Source: JBDKUD01 sp050943315 (GTDB lineage Bacteria; Bacillota; Syntrophomonadia; Syntrophomonadales; Syntrophomonadaceae). From it: DNA of 22,184 nt. The notes under the pieces are model-generated. The model was not told the DNA's origin and did not search any database. It saw only the letters and a program-made list of their open reading frames with translations. The position numbers were made by a program, and so were the translations under genes. The stretch covers positions 1 to 22,184 of the forward strand of contig JBMNOY010000036.1 in assembly GCA_050943315.1 (NCBI GenBank), given 5' to 3'. This document shows, one piece after another, positions 22,069 through 22,184 of this stretch. The first letter of the stretch is position 1; each line of letters begins with the position of its first letter.

Positions 22069-22184
22069 ATGCAATATCGAAATTTTCTCCTAAAAACCTT
22101 CTTTTTCACCAGTATTATGCTATTGGCAGTAACCTTACTGAATTACGTGGTAGACCCCCTGCAGTTCTACCGCAAGGCTGCCTT
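22069..22184 (+). CDS. N-terminus of presumed MBOAT partner protein (partial)
   Basis: The ATG at 22069-22071 has a GAGGT ribosome site 6 nt upstream and opens a frame that runs off the window end. The visible 38 residues show a short basic N-terminus, a membrane segment (about residues 11-27) and then NYVVDPLQFYRKA. An N-terminal anchor with a following VDP motif is common in AlgJ/AlgX-like or DUF-type proteins encoded beside MBOAT acyltransferases, which handle the acyl transfer outside the membrane. The family call rests on context and this short stretch. Confidence 0.7.
   Translation, partial: MQYRNFLLKTFFFTSIMLLAVTLLNYVVDPLQFYRKAA

Overview
This window looks like the chromosome of an anaerobic, flagellated Firmicute, most likely a Clostridia-class organism such as a member of the Syntrophomonadales. 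That is inferred from gene content and codon usage; no rRNA or marker gene is present. Ribosome binding sites are strong AGGAGG-type sequences, GTG and TTG starts are common, and the order degS-degU / comFC-yvyF-flgM-flgN follows the Bacillus/Clostridia motility and competence locus. Almost every gene from 1 to 19.7 kb reads on the minus strand; only the last two (20.0 kb onward) read on the plus strand.

Region 1 (1-700) is a small selfish-looking unit: a GxxExxY-family gene (PD-(D/E)XK nuclease fold) preceded and followed by a 39-bp repeat in inverted orientation, plus a second truncated gene tail in a 191-bp tandem duplication. It abuts the flgN stop codon, where flgK would normally follow. 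Region 2 (700-5240) holds flgN, flgM, yvyF, comFC, an unrecognised 97-aa membrane protein, and a DegU/DegS-type two-component system. Region 3 (5340-9060) holds a phosphohexomutase, a DUF421 (YetF-type) membrane protein and a UDP-GlcNAc 2-epimerase, each apparently a separate unit with a terminator or promoter visible for some of them.

Region 4 (9065-18400) is export machinery in two operons. A lipoprotein membrane-fusion protein, an AcrB/SwrC-type RND pump and a TetR repressor form an operon with a consensus-like promoter, a TetR-type palindrome just at the predicted transcription start, and a clear terminator after tetR; this looks autoregulated. Upstream lies a YbhGFSR-like ABC exporter operon (HlyD-type adaptor, ATPase, two ABC-2 permeases). 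Region 5 (18475-19690) is a carboxyl-terminal processing protease.

Region 6 (19690-22184) contains a structured intergenic segment, an MBOAT O-acyltransferase and the start of its presumed partner protein. The two genes are split by about 570 bp of the same repeat family seen in region 1, arranged as long imperfect inverted arms around a structured core. The dispersed three-heptamer repeats, two sets of which directly flank a nuclease-fold gene while others stand alone, are the most promising undescribed element here.
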